This document shows, piece after piece, positions 63,456 to 64,000 of a DNA stretch of 64,000 nucleotides. The position numbers and the translations under genes are program-made. The stretch is from Trichoplax sp. H2. Its lineage: Eukaryota > Placozoa > Uniplacotomia > Trichoplacea. Position 1 is the first letter of the stretch, and each line of letters starts with the position of its first letter. Under the pieces are notes generated by a model that saw only the letters and a program-made list of their open reading frames with translations, was not told the DNA's origin and ran no database searches. The stretch is from positions 248,001-312,000 of the forward strand of contig NOWV01000044.1 of NCBI GenBank assembly GCA_003344405.1, in the 5' to 3' direction.

Positions 63456-64000
63456 CTACTTTCCACTTTTCATCCTTTGTGCTCTGAATCTAGAAACTGG
63501 TTTTGAGGCTTCCTGTGGCTGAAATGATACAAATCAAAAGGTCACTGCTACATGTTATTGAATTAGTCTTTAAAGCATGCGAATGAAATTGAACCATCAG
63601 AAATAGCGGTAAATTTTAAGTCTACCTCGGATGATACAGGAGTACTAGACTTTTCTATCGTCTTTGCAGTAACCGGCTGATTAGTAAACAGACAGCAAAT
63701 ATATCTTAGTAAAGATCTTAAACACTTTCATTCTAATGCCTTCCTAATGTACCCAAAAATTGGTATAGCAGCTTACCGCAGGCTTGGTAGTAGGACTTTG
63801 CTTCTCGACTATTTCACCAGTAAAAGACTAATTGAAATGCAATCATTTCTATTAGAATATCAATACTACTGATATCTATTCTATCTTTCGCAATAAAGTA
63901 AGACTAACCTTGGTAGCTGTATTTACAATTTTTGATTCATTGGCAGTATGACTTCCCTGCGAGATCAATTTTTGAACTTGATCTGGTCTTTCAATAGATG
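63456..64000 (-). CDS. 3' end of a gene, possibly URI1 (unconventional prefoldin RPB5 interactor)
   Basis: Four in-phase exons are visible: 64000-63909 (cut by the window edge), 63827-63777, 63676-63626 and 63518-63456. They encode about 85 C-terminal residues, ending in a TAG at 63458-63456. The text is hydrophilic and Ser/Thr/Pro-rich, with a short SFTGEIVE motif and the tail KPVSRFRAQRMKSGK. That F-x-G-x-I-V-E motif and the terminal P-V-S-R-F-x-A-x-R element resemble the C-terminal region of URI1/Bud27 proteins, prefoldin-like RNA polymerase assembly factors. The prefoldin coiled coil itself would lie beyond the window, so the name is tentative. The gene converges on NDUFV2 with 473 bp between the stops. 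Confidence 0.6.

Overview
The window is AT-rich animal nuclear DNA. Several genes are cut by many short introns with GT..AG borders, some coding exons are tiny (38-70 bp), and there is a nuclear mitochondrial complex I gene, a six-EF-hand calcium-buffer gene and a carboxypeptidase E/M/N-type gene. Small genome spacing with compact introns would fit an early-branching invertebrate such as a placozoan. That assignment is inference; nothing in the window proves the species. Two runs of 20 N (38189-38208 and 59424-59443) are scaffold gaps.

Layout. 1-4016 holds nothing I can support. 4017-5234 (-) is an intronless secreted M14 carboxypeptidase. 5235-11900 is gene-poor. 11.9-14.2 kb is a decayed, collinear copy of parts of the two genes lying at 19.4-25.2 kb. 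15336-22388 (-) holds a long low-complexity basic protein and a four-EF-hand coding segment. They look like two genes 79 bp apart, but they can be joined in frame by a 136-bp intron into one protein of about 994 residues. 24374-32162 (-) is an 11-exon gene for a 290-residue six-EF-hand protein of the calbindin/calretinin/secretagogin family, with a 5.2-kb first intron full of decayed tandem repeats. 40-56 kb carries three spaced paralogous intronless genes (all -), each encoding a small ankyrin-repeat protein that ends in a CaaX prenylation box (CIIM, CKIM, CILM). A possible small spliced gene sits near 50 kb. 58.5-61 kb is a duplicated, palindrome-rich region broken by a gap; it includes two copies of exon 1 of NDUFV2. 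60857-62982 (+) is a complete nine-exon NDUFV2 gene. 63456-64000 (-) is the 3' end of a convergent gene, possibly URI1.

How the parts relate. Two unrelated calcium-binding genes are neighbours on the same strand, and a degraded second copy of that block lies just downstream. The three CaaX ankyrin genes are the most unusual coding content: they look like a locally expanded family of membrane-tethered ankyrin scaffolds. NDUFV2 and the URI-like gene converge on a symmetric poly(A)-signal sequence. Several repeats (in introns and between genes) are old tandem duplications of roughly 100-220 bp rather than recognisable transposons; no transposase or reverse transcriptase was seen.
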